Positions 1 to 5,803 of a stretch of 9,483 nucleotides of DNA are shown here, in pieces (the first letter of the stretch is position 1; every line of letters starts with the position of its first letter). The stretch spans positions 1 through 9,483 of the forward strand of contig CAAGHW010000092.1 in NCBI GenBank assembly GCA_900769765.1, read 5' to 3'. Under the pieces are notes generated by a model. It saw nothing but the letters and a program-made list of their open reading frames with translations, was not told the origin of the DNA and did no database searches. This DNA comes from Bacteroidaceae bacterium (GTDB taxonomy: Bacteria > Bacteroidota > Bacteroidia > Bacteroidales > Bacteroidaceae). Both the position numbers and the translations under genes were made by a program.

Positions 1-141
1 AATTAATAATTTTTATAATATTGACATCGAATAAGAATGATTATTATTGGAACTTTACAAAATTTGTACTCCAAGCCATCCCGAGATTTACCGAATGGTC
101 ATAAACCAGTTTCCCGATATACCTAAAATGGCTGTCAGCAA
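1..141. other. Non-coding end region downstream of aguB
   Basis: AT-rich stretch after the aguB stop codon. I find no convincing coding sequence. An imperfect inverted repeat (CCAT...ATGG, about 76-98) is present, but no T-run follows it on either strand, so I do not call it a terminator. The next gene upstream or downstream lies outside the window. Confidence 0.5.
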
Positions 142-1038
142 TTATTCTTCGTCGAGAAAACGCTTTGCAAGCGCACCGAACTCCTCGATGCGACGGTCGC
201 GCAGGAACGGCCACCACTGACGCACCGTCTCGCTGCGTTTAAGGCTCACCTCAACAACCTCGCACTGCGCCTCTTCGCCGAAGTGTGCAATAAACTCGCC
301 TTGAGGACCTGCCACAAAGCTATGTCCCCAGAACTGTATGCCGTTTGTCATTCCCGACGGATCGGGTTCGTGTCCGCTACGGTTCACTGCTATCACAGGC
401 AAGCCGTTGGCTACAGCATGTCCGCGCTGTACGGTCTGCCATGCACCGAGCTGACGCTCTTTTTCTTCGGCGGTGTCGCTGCTCTCCCAACCGATGGCGG
501 TGGGGTATATGAGTATGTCGGCACCACGCAGAGCCATCAGACGTGCTCCCTCGGGATACCACTGGTCCCAACACACCTGCACACCGAGTGTTCCGAGCGA
601 TGTCTTTATGGGGCGAAAACCAATGTCACCTGGAGTGAAATAGAATTTTTCATAATACGCAGGGTCATCGGGGATATGCATCTTGCGGTATTTGCCGGCC
701 ATACTTCCGTCGCTGTCAAAAACGACAGCCGTATTATGGTAAAGACCTTTTGCACGTTCCTCAAAGAGTGATGTAACAAGTACCACCTTGCATTCTGCGG
801 CAATCTTGCCGTAAAAATCGGTTGAAGGACCGGGAATGGGCTCAGCGTATGAGAAATTCTCGGTCGATTCCACCTGACAGAAGTAGGGTGAGTTATGGAG
901 TTCCTGAAGAACTACGAGCTGCGCTCCTTTTGCAGCCACCTCGCGAATACAACCGGCAAGTTTCTGCCTGTTCTGCTCAACGTCAGTACCTATATTCTGC
1001 TGTATTATTCCAACTTTTATTGTATCCATCTTTTTCAT
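142..1038 (-). CDS. aguB: N-carbamoylputrescine amidase (nitrilase superfamily)
   Basis: Cytoplasmic carbon-nitrogen hydrolase that converts N-carbamoylputrescine to putrescine, CO2 and ammonia, the last step of the agmatine route to putrescine. The 298-residue protein has the usual family length. The nitrilase Glu-Lys-Cys triad is visible: Glu46 in LQELHNSPYF, Lys119 in KYRKMHIPDD, and the nucleophile Cys156 in VQVCWDQWYPE. The QWYPE and GWESS segments and the C-terminal RRIEEFG segment are typical of the AguB group rather than of generic nitrilases. I chose the ATG at 1038 because it lies just after the aguA stop codon. A longer reading from 1089 would extend back into aguA and add residues with no family match; a second ATG at 1029 (MDTIKVG) is also possible. 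The gene is the last of the DUF2148-aguA-aguB unit and is probably translated from the same mRNA. Function is assigned from family motifs and from aguA next door. Confidence 0.93.
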   Translation of the reverse strand: MKKMDTIKVGIIQQNIGTDVEQNRQKLAGCIREVAAKGAQLVVLQELHNSPYFCQVESTENFSYAEPIPGPSTDFYGKIAAECKVVLVTSLFEERAKGLYHNTAVVFDSDGSMAGKYRKMHIPDDPAYYEKFYFTPGDIGFRPIKTSLGTLGVQVCWDQWYPEGARLMALRGADILIYPTAIGWESSDTAEEKERQLGAWQTVQRGHAVANGLPVIAVNRSGHEPDPSGMTNGIQFWGHSFVAGPQGEFIAHFGEEAQCEVVEVSLKRSETVRQWWPFLRDRRIEEFGALAKRFLDEE

Positions 1039-1045
1039 ATCAATA

Positions 1046-2080
1046 TCAGTTCTTTGGGTATTGCATTGTAACGCAATGCAATGAACCATGTTGCTTAATC
1101 AATGCCCTGCAGTCTATACCCACAATCTCATAGCCGGGGAAAGCTTTCGAAAGCACCTCGGCGGCAAGCCTGTCATTCTCGGGCTGTGCATATGTAGGGT
1201 AAAGTACCGCACCGTTCATTATAAGGAAATTGGCGTATGTGGCAGGCAAACGTTCGCCGTCCTCGTCATATATAGCGGCAGGAGAGGGGAGTGCAAGCAT
1301 GCGATAAGGATTGCCGTCGGCTGTACGCAGGCTCTTTATCTGCTCTTCCATTGCATTCAGGTCGGCATATTGCTCATCATTCTTGTCGCTGCATTGCATA
1401 TAGACGATAGTGTCATTAGGTGCCAGACGCGCAACGGTATCGACATGGCCGTCGGTGTCATCACCAATGAGGTTGCCATAGTCGAGCCACAGCACGCGCT
1501 CCACATGAAGCATATTCTTCAGACAACGCTCTATATCCTCGCGCTCCATAGGCTGGTTGCGGTGTGGAGCGAGCAGACATTGGCTTGTAGTGAGGAGAGT
1601 GCCTTTGCCGTCACTCTCTATCGAGCCACCCTCAAGGACAAAGCCTGTACAATCCTCATATTCGCCTTTTACGACACCGGCATCGTACAATTTGCCATTT
1701 ATGGCATTGTCGAGCGAGGCTTCGAACTTACGTCCCCAGCCGTTGAAACAGAAATCGACATAATGCGGCACATTGTCACCAAGCAGCGTTATGAAAGCGT
1801 GGTCGCGTGCCCATGTGTCGTTTGTCTCACACTCGAAAAGTCTTATGTTCGGCATATTGGCACCGGCCTGGTCAAGCATTCTATAAACCTTTTTGGTGTC
1901 GGGAGCAACAATAAGCAACTGTTCGCGTACGCTTATTGCCTTTGCGAGTTCCACGAAGCACGCTTCTACCTCGGCCAACATATAGCTCCAGTCTGTGGCT
2001 TCGTGTGGCCAGGTCAATTGCACCATCTGCTGCTTATGCCATTCGGCCGGCATAAAAAGACGATTTTTCTTTTGCTCCAT
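1046..2080 (-). CDS. aguA: Agmatine deiminase
   Basis: Cytoplasmic enzyme of the guanidino-group modifying superfamily (PAD_porph family) that hydrolyses agmatine to N-carbamoylputrescine and ammonia. The 344-residue length is normal for bacterial agmatine deiminases. Motifs seen in order: an N-terminal PAEWHKQQMVQLTWPH substrate-binding segment (11-26), NDTWARDH (87-94), LEGGSIESDG (149-158), DDTDGHVD (207-214, with His212 as probable catalytic base), and Cys336 in GSLHCVTMQ as the covalent nucleophile, eight residues from the C-terminus. The start ATG overlaps the stop of the DUF2148 gene by one base (TAATG), which suggests translational coupling, and aguB starts 7 bases after its stop. The product is the substrate of AguB, so the pair forms a complete two-step pathway. 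No arginine decarboxylase gene (the source of agmatine) is in the window. A long open frame on the opposite strand is treated as a shadow. Confidence 0.95.
   Translation of the reverse strand: MEQKKNRLFMPAEWHKQQMVQLTWPHEATDWSYMLAEVEACFVELAKAISVREQLLIVAPDTKKVYRMLDQAGANMPNIRLFECETNDTWARDHAFITLLGDNVPHYVDFCFNGWGRKFEASLDNAINGKLYDAGVVKGEYEDCTGFVLEGGSIESDGKGTLLTTSQCLLAPHRNQPMEREDIERCLKNMLHVERVLWLDYGNLIGDDTDGHVDTVARLAPNDTIVYMQCSDKNDEQYADLNAMEEQIKSLRTADGNPYRMLALPSPAAIYDEDGERLPATYANFLIMNGAVLYPTYAQPENDRLAAEVLSKAFPGYEIVGIDCRALIKQHGSLHCVTMQYPKN
1061..1081 (-). other. Perfect 8-bp stem-loop at the aguA/aguB junction
   Basis: TTGCATTG and CAATGCAA form a perfect 8-bp inverted repeat around a 5-base loop. 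It lies in the last codons of aguA, covering those for His-Cys-Val-Thr-Met-Gln with the catalytic Cys336. In the mRNA the hairpin ends about 22 bases before the aguB start codon. No T-run follows, so it is not an intrinsic terminator. It could influence aguB translation or mRNA stability, or be a by-product of codon choice. Confidence 0.4.
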
Positions 2081-2613
2081 TACTGTACTTTACGTTTACG
2101 GTCGAAGAAAGGATTCTTTGAACTTGCGCTGACAGGAATACCGATAATATATTTGCATCCGGGCATCAGGTTCATTTTGCCTGCCGCATAACCCACAGAA
2201 TACATCACACGGGTATCAAGACGCAAGTCGGCCGCAGTTGCACATGCTGAACCCACAGCAATACCTATGTCAATGGTATTCATTGCACATGGTATGCCCT
2301 CGGGACGCTCTCCACATGTAGCAGAGCCACAATAGGCACAGTTAAGCATCATAGGCTCTTCGCGTGTACCTATAAGGATTACAGCTTCGGCAGACATCAG
2401 GTTGTCGGCATCGCGCATAAGACCGCCGCGTCCCATATCCTCGCCAATCTGATGCAATGAGTTACTCAACGCAACAATATCGTCATCGGTCAACATTGCT
2501 ATTTCAATAAGGTCAACACCCTTTGCCTTTGGCGCAGTACGGGCAGCAGTCATCATCTGCTTTGCACACTCTATTACATGCTCATGACGAGCATCTCTTT
2601 CATTATATACCAT
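2080..2613 (-). CDS. DUF2148 ferredoxin-domain protein
   Basis: A 177-residue protein of the DUF2148 family, described as containing a ferredoxin-like domain; its biochemical role is not known to me. No signal peptide or membrane segment is seen, so it is probably cytoplasmic. The N-terminal half has the family-typical ERDARHEHVIECAKQM and TAARTAPKAKG segments. The C-terminal half carries the cysteines: Cys92, Cys95, Cys100 and Cys109 (CAYCGSATC followed by PEGIPC), then Cys124 and Cys153. This spacing could hold an Fe-S cluster or another metal, but it is not the classical CxxCxxCxxxCP ferredoxin motif. I chose the ATG at 2613 because an ATG at 2646 would lie upstream of the apparent -7 promoter element and adds residues (YLRRKINFRT) that do not look like the family. 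Its stop overlaps the aguA start by one base, making it the first gene of an operon with aguA and aguB. It may be a redox or accessory partner, or a bystander. Confidence 0.85.
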   Translation of the reverse strand: MVYNERDARHEHVIECAKQMMTAARTAPKAKGVDLIEIAMLTDDDIVALSNSLHQIGEDMGRGGLMRDADNLMSAEAVILIGTREEPMMLNCAYCGSATCGERPEGIPCAMNTIDIGIAVGSACATAADLRLDTRVMYSVGYAAGKMNLMPGCKYIIGIPVSASSKNPFFDRKRKVQ

Positions 2614-2634
2614 AGTTCTAAAATTTATCTTTCT

Positions 2635-2643
2635 GCGAAGATA
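2635..2643 (-). promoter_or_regulatory. Possible -7 promoter element for the DUF2148-aguA-aguB unit
   Basis: TATCTTCGC on the minus strand resembles the Bacteroides -7 consensus TAnnTTTG, with one mismatch (C for T). It lies about 22 bases before the ATG at 2613, which would give a short leader. I see no clear TTTG-type -33 box at the expected distance. The same 9-mer precedes the dihydrouridine synthase gene at similar spacing, which strengthens the call. Confidence 0.45.
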
Positions 2644-2709
2644 CACATTATTTTATAATGCCTAACCATTAAATGTGATTTTTTAAAATTTTCATAAACG
2701 GTTTTGGGC

Positions 2710-3255
2710 TTATTCGGCAAGCATCGCATCTATGCGTTCCACAAGCGATTTGAATTCATCGTCGTTGAACAGACGGGTAAGCATCACAATCCTGCCATCC
2801 TTGCCAATGAGCACGTTGCGCGTTATTCCCGAGTTACGCAGGGCGTAAGAGGCAAACACATCTGCGTTTGTATCCATGGCAATGGGGTAGGTCGTTCCCA
2901 CCTTTTTTATAAAGGCATCGATCTGCTCCTTTGTCTCTTCGCGGTCTATGCCTACAAGTACAAAGTCGCCGTTGTCCTTGTGGCGTTGCCAAATATCGCG
3001 CTCTATGAACGGCATCTCCTTGCGGCACACACCACACCAACCAGCGGTGAACTGCAGCATCACCACTTTGCCACGATGCTCGGAAAGGGTGAACTGTGCG
3101 CCGTCGGTAAGTTCCAATGTGAAATCGGGAGCCATGTCGCCCACTTTTACAATATATTCATTCTCATAAACCATGACATTCTCATCGTTCTGGGCAACAG
3201 CAATGCCGCCGACAATAAGGAGTAAGAAAAACAATACAAAAGATTTCTTGTTCAT
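2710..3255 (-). CDS. Secreted TlpA/ResA-like thioredoxin-fold protein
   Basis: A 181-residue thiol-disulfide oxidoreductase-like protein, probably periplasmic. Residues 1-21 form a signal peptide (Lys-Lys, a hydrophobic core, then GGIAVA before Gln22); there is no lipobox Cys. The mature part starts with the AhpC/TSA-TlpA segment VGDMAPDFTLELTDG (38-52), followed by GKVVMLQFTAGWCGVC with the redox pair Cys74 and Cys77. The family's C-terminal half is present (FVLVGIDREE, then GITRNVLIGKDGRIVMLTR). At the place where thioredoxins have the cis-proline, the sequence reads Ile-Thr-Arg, so that proline appears to be replaced by Thr145. Likely roles are disulfide reduction or exchange of exported proteins; the partner cannot be read from the sequence. 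It stands alone: the patatin gene upstream is divergent, and the downstream DUF2148 gene, 96 bases away, seems to have its own promoter. I saw no clear promoter upstream of it. Confidence 0.85.
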   Translation of the reverse strand: MNKKSFVLFFLLLIVGGIAVAQNDENVMVYENEYIVKVGDMAPDFTLELTDGAQFTLSEHRGKVVMLQFTAGWCGVCRKEMPFIERDIWQRHKDNGDFVLVGIDREETKEQIDAFIKKVGTTYPIAMDTNADVFASYALRNSGITRNVLIGKDGRIVMLTRLFNDDEFKSLVERIDAMLAE

Positions 3256-3441
3256 AAATGATAAAGGTTAAAATTCCAACCACTAAATTATACAAAAACA
3301 GAGAAAGGCTAAAGCCGAGTGGCAACAATTTATGTATTCTTTGGATTTATTACGGGATTATTTGAACAATCAGCGACCGAAAGTATTGAAAATGTAATAA
3401 AATGAATCGTTTTTATTGTTCATTTTCGACAAATTAATTGA

Positions 3442-3450
3442 TAACTTTGC
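3442..3450 (+). promoter_or_regulatory. Probable -7 promoter element for the patatin-like gene
   Basis: TAACTTTGC is an exact match to the Bacteroides -7 consensus TAnnTTTG plus the commonly following C. A TTG at 3416-3418 could be part of a -33 box, with spacing slightly longer than usual. The element ends only three bases before the ATG at 3454, so transcription would begin at or very near the start codon. Confidence 0.6.
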
Positions 3451-3453
3451 ACC

Positions 3454-4311
3454 ATGACAAAGAAAACAGTACATATAAACGAGAACTCAGGACTTGTTCT
3501 TGAAGGCGGAGGAATGCGCGGCATATTCACAAACGGAGTGCTTGACAACTTTATGGACAGAGGTATAGATTTCCCTTACATAGTGGGAGTCAGTGCCGGT
3601 GCGTGCAATGCCTTGTCCTATATCTCGAACCAGCGCGGACGTGCCAGGTACATCAATATTGACCTACTGAAAGAACGCAATTACATAGGTTTCAAATATC
3701 TTTTCACCAAACACAACATCATGGATTTCGACCTGCTGTTCCACGAACTGCCCGAGAAGATATATCCGTATGACTACGAAACTTTGTCAAAAAGCACAAA
3801 TCGCCTTGAGATTGTAACAACAAGCTGCAAGACAGGTAAAGCATGCTATTTCGAGGAGAAAAACGACCCCAAGCGTGTCATTGACCTTGTAAAGGCATCG
3901 AGCAGCCTGCCTTTTGTATGTCCCATATCATATGTCGACGGCGAGCCGATGCTTGACGGCGGCATAGCCGACTCAATCCCCATAGAACGTGCCATGTCCC
4001 AAGGTTGCCTGAACAATGTGGTTGTACTCACACGCAACAAAGGATATCGCAAACCAGTGAAAGGTACAAGAGTGCCGTTCATGTTCTACCGCAAATATCC
4101 TATGGTAAAAGAGGCTATAAGACAACGCAACACGATATACAACCAGGAGATTGAGCTTATAGAAAAACTTGAAAGCGACGGTGTGATAACAGTCATACGC
4201 CCCGAGAAGCCTATTGAAGTTGGACGTATGGAACGCGACATAGAGAAGCTGACAGCATTGTACGAAGAGGGCTATAACCTTGCATCAAAAATAGAGTTCA
4301 AAACCATATAA
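3454..4311 (+). CDS. Patatin-like phospholipase family protein
   Basis: A 285-residue serine lipid hydrolase of the patatin family, similar in layout to the YjjU-type bacterial proteins. Expected activity is acyl-ester hydrolysis of lipids; the true substrate is unknown. The family signature is complete: oxyanion-hole loop LEGGGMRG (16-23), nucleophile elbow GVSAG with Ser47, and the catalytic Asp168 in MLDGGIADSIP, giving the Ser-Asp dyad. A RxxP-type ASSSLPFVCP segment (148-157) precedes the Asp motif, as usual in this family. The C-terminal part (200-285) is charged and helical-looking. I see no signal peptide, so it is probably cytoplasmic or peripheral to the inner membrane. The ATG at 3454 is the only reasonable start, since the fold begins at about residue 12 and the next Met lies inside the oxyanion loop. 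The gene is monocistronic: it diverges from the thioredoxin gene and converges on the dus gene. Confidence 0.9.
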   Translation: MTKKTVHINENSGLVLEGGGMRGIFTNGVLDNFMDRGIDFPYIVGVSAGACNALSYISNQRGRARYINIDLLKERNYIGFKYLFTKHNIMDFDLLFHELPEKIYPYDYETLSKSTNRLEIVTTSCKTGKACYFEEKNDPKRVIDLVKASSSLPFVCPISYVDGEPMLDGGIADSIPIERAMSQGCLNNVVVLTRNKGYRKPVKGTRVPFMFYRKYPMVKEAIRQRNTIYNQEIELIEKLESDGVITVIRPEKPIEVGRMERDIEKLTALYEEGYNLASKIEFKTI

Positions 4312-4335
4312 GGTCTTGAACTCCTTTCTTTTTTT
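4310..4335 (+). terminator. Weak candidate terminator after the patatin-like gene
   Basis: AAGG...CCTT (4310-4326) can form a 4-bp stem that overlaps the stop codon and is followed by a run of seven T (4329-4335). Position and T-run fit a terminator, but the stem is short and has internal mismatches, so the call is weak. Confidence 0.25.
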
Positions 4336-4348
4336 ACCCAAAATATAT

Positions 4349-5278
4349 TCAATAATTCGCCAAACCTTCGTTTACCGCTTGCATATATTTGTCGATGGTA
4401 GTAGCCTTTAAAATGGCTTTTTTATCACGCTTGAGCATATCGGGCAACAAGTACTCCCAATAAGGCTTTAACTTGCTGAGATATTGAGTATTGCCTTGCA
4501 ACCGCTGAACCATTACATCATGCATTCTGTCGTGCATTTTACGCACCAGAGCAGCAAGCTCCTTATCAGTTGTTTCCTGGCCGGCAGAGTACTCCGAACC
4601 GAGCGCCGGATTGGCAAGCAAACCTCGCCCGAGCATTATGCCTTCGAGTGCCGGGAAAGCACTTTCCACACGCCTGATATCCTGCAATGTAAGCAGGTCA
4701 CCGTTATACACGACAGGGTGTTTGCAAGCCTCGTAGAACTCCGCAAAAGCATCCATATCGACAGGTCTCTTATATTGCTCAACACCCAAGCGAGGATGCA
4801 TTGTAACATGGGATAGGGGAGCATTGTTCATCATTTCTATGAGTGCCCGCCATTCGTTTTTATCCTGCCAACCAAGACGCATCTTTATGGAGAATGTAAT
4901 ATCGCTGTTGCGCTTTACCTCATCCAGAATACCGGCAACCAGGTCGGGGTGGGGAAGAATACCTGCACCATGCTTCTTGCGTGCCTGCAAAGGGAAAGAA
5001 CATCCCATATTTATATCAACGCTGTTGTAGCCTTCGTTTCTTATAAGTTCAAGCAGAGGACGCATCTCGTCGGGAGTCGCCGCAATTATCTGTGGCACAA
5101 GGTTTTCCACAGTGTTATTTTTGCGCTCCACATCACGTATATCCTTGCTACGTATCTCGCCGTGCTCATAGCGCAGGAAAGGCGTATAATAACCATCAAT
5201 GCCACCGAAAACCTCGCTATGTATGTTACGCCACACAGCCTCGGTAAATCCCTGAAGAGGTGCTGAATATATTTTCAT
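4349..5278 (-). CDS. dus: tRNA-dihydrouridine synthase
   Basis: An FMN-dependent, TIM-barrel enzyme that reduces specific uridines in tRNA to dihydrouridine using NADPH. The 309-residue length is typical. Motifs in order: APLQGFTE at the N-terminus (FMN phosphate side), the catalytic-cysteine loop INMGC with Cys93, KMRLGW with Lys132 contacting FMN, the MHPR segment with His161 and Arg163, YNGDL (191-195), and MLGRGLLANP (215-224), the phosphate-binding loop. The C-terminal helical region (about 240-309) matches the tRNA-binding domain. The residue after Cys93 is Ser instead of the usual Pro (GCS rather than GCP). Which tRNA positions are modified cannot be decided from sequence alone. The start ATG at 5278 directly precedes the conserved APLQG strand. 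The gene is monocistronic, with a probable promoter close upstream, and converges with the patatin-like gene. Confidence 0.93.
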   Translation of the reverse strand: MKIYSAPLQGFTEAVWRNIHSEVFGGIDGYYTPFLRYEHGEIRSKDIRDVERKNNTVENLVPQIIAATPDEMRPLLELIRNEGYNSVDINMGCSFPLQARKKHGAGILPHPDLVAGILDEVKRNSDITFSIKMRLGWQDKNEWRALIEMMNNAPLSHVTMHPRLGVEQYKRPVDMDAFAEFYEACKHPVVYNGDLLTLQDIRRVESAFPALEGIMLGRGLLANPALGSEYSAGQETTDKELAALVRKMHDRMHDVMVQRLQGNTQYLSKLKPYWEYLLPDMLKRDKKAILKATTIDKYMQAVNEGLANY

Positions 5279-5299
5279 AATTCTGTCAACAATTTGAAT

Positions 5300-5308
5300 G
5301 CGAAGATA
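5300..5308 (-). promoter_or_regulatory. Possible -7 promoter element for dus
   Basis: TATCTTCGC on the minus strand, one mismatch from TAnnTTTGC, begins about 21 bases before the dus ATG. It is identical to the element upstream of the DUF2148 gene. No obvious -33 box is seen. Confidence 0.45.
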
Positions 5309-5362
5309 GATAATTATTTAATGAATCTTTTATAAAAATCAATCGATTTTTTTTTACTTAAA

Positions 5363-5390
5363 TGTCATGCTGAGCGAAGCCGAAGCATCT
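5363..5390. repeat. GCTGAGCGAAG-type dispersed repeat motif
   Basis: The stretch holds CATGCTGAGCGAAGC followed by CGAAGCATCT. ATGCT and AGCAT at its two ends are inverted. From general knowledge, closely similar sequences recur in the intergenic DNA of many Bacteroidota and other bacteria. This is one copy only within the window. A CTTCGGC at 5420-5426 is complementary to the GCCGAAG at 5379-5385, giving a possible larger hairpin. Confidence 0.5.
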
Positions 5391-5443
5391 ATTTAAAAAT
5401 GCGGTTTGAGATCCAATCCCTTCGGCGATGTTGCTAATTTTAT

Positions 5444-5517
5444 AAATCCTACAAAAATCCAAGATTTCCGCCAAACACACAAATAGTGTGATAATTTTAA
5501 AATCATATTAAACATAA
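5444..5517. repeat. Diverged direct repeat, copy 1
   Basis: About 74 bases that align with 5554-5626. The two copies share AAATC at the left end, an ACACAnATAGTG core in the middle, and CATATTAAACATAA at the right end. The core can form a small hairpin (CACAC, AAATA loop, GTGTG at 5476-5490). The offset between copies is about 110 bases. Confidence 0.5.
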
Positions 5518-5536
5518 GACGAGTATTTATGTTTAA
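5508..5536. repeat. Perfect 10-bp inverted repeat
   Basis: TTAAACATAA (5508-5517) and TTATGTTTAA (5527-5536) are exact reverse complements around the 9-base loop GACGAGTAT. The left arm is the end of direct-repeat copy 1. There is no adjoining T-run or gene end, so a terminator role is unlikely; it could be a protein-binding site or part of the repeat element. Confidence 0.45.
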
Positions 5537-5553
5537 AATCTGCAGTTTTCCCT

Positions 5554-5626
5554 AAATCTTCAAAATTCTCAAAATCCGACCGATTACACAGATAGTGCGC
5601 AAATTTCAAAACCATATTAAACATAA
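5554..5626. repeat. Diverged direct repeat, copy 2
   Basis: Second copy of the repeat at 5444-5517, with substitutions and small indels. The right-end CATATTAAACATAA is identical in both copies, and the core here reads ACACAGATAGTG. Its hairpin is weaker (CAC, AGATA loop, GTG, then a mismatch and a G-T pair). The GATTACACAGAT segment resembles repetitive intergenic sequence that I associate with Bacteroidota genomes. Confidence 0.5.
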
Positions 5627-5751
5627 TATTCATTATCATTCAAAAGTGACATAAAGTCGGAATAGTGGGTTTTGAGTGTTTTTCTATTATTTGAATTAGA
5701 TAAGTATCAGGTTTATTTATACTCCTTATTTATTATTAGAGGAAAAAATTA

Positions 5752-5760
5752 TATCTTTGC
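5752..5760 (+). promoter_or_regulatory. Probable -7 promoter element for the aminotransferase
   Basis: TATCTTTGC matches the Bacteroides TAnnTTTG consensus exactly. It lies 43 bases before the ATG at 5804, implying an A-rich leader of about 36-40 bases. No clear TTTG -33 box is seen at the expected distance upstream. Confidence 0.6.
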
Positions 5761-5803
5761 ACGAAATTGCAAAAAAGTAAATCAATAAAACCATATAGAT
5801 ACT

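Larger units (their letters stand above)
5279..5803. other. 525-base intergenic region with repeats and divergent promoters
   Basis: No coding sequence that I can support. The region separates the divergent dus and aminotransferase genes. It contains a -7 element for each gene near its ends, a dispersed-repeat-like motif at 5363-5390, a pair of diverged direct repeats (5444-5517 and 5554-5626), and a perfect inverted repeat (5508-5536). The rest is AT-rich. It is much longer than any other gap in the window, and looks like decayed repetitive DNA between two promoters. A small RNA cannot be excluded. Confidence 0.6.

Noticed and set aside
76..98. Inverted repeat CCAT...ATGG downstream of aguB as a terminator
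   Set aside because: The stem has mismatches and no T-run follows on the minus strand, so it does not fit an intrinsic terminator.
1039..1089. N-terminal extension of AguB from the ATG at 1089
   Set aside because: The extra 17 residues overlap the aguA coding end and do not resemble the start of the nitrilase fold; the ATG at 1038 or 1029 fits better.
1088..2191. A 367-codon open frame on the plus strand opposite aguA
   Set aside because: It lies antisense to a gene with full agmatine deiminase motifs, shows no recognisable domain, and its residue make-up looks like a reverse-frame translation.
2704..3225. A 173-codon plus-strand open frame opposite the thioredoxin-like gene
   Set aside because: The minus-strand frame has a signal peptide and a WCGVC active site; this one has no motif and no promoter of its own.
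5334..5351. AAAAATC/GATTTTT hairpin as a terminator or operator
   Set aside because: It is purely AT-rich apart from one G-C pair and is not at the end of any gene; chance is likely in this composition.
5444..5626. The repeats as a short CRISPR array
   Set aside because: There are only two diverged copies, the repeat is too long, and no cas genes are present.
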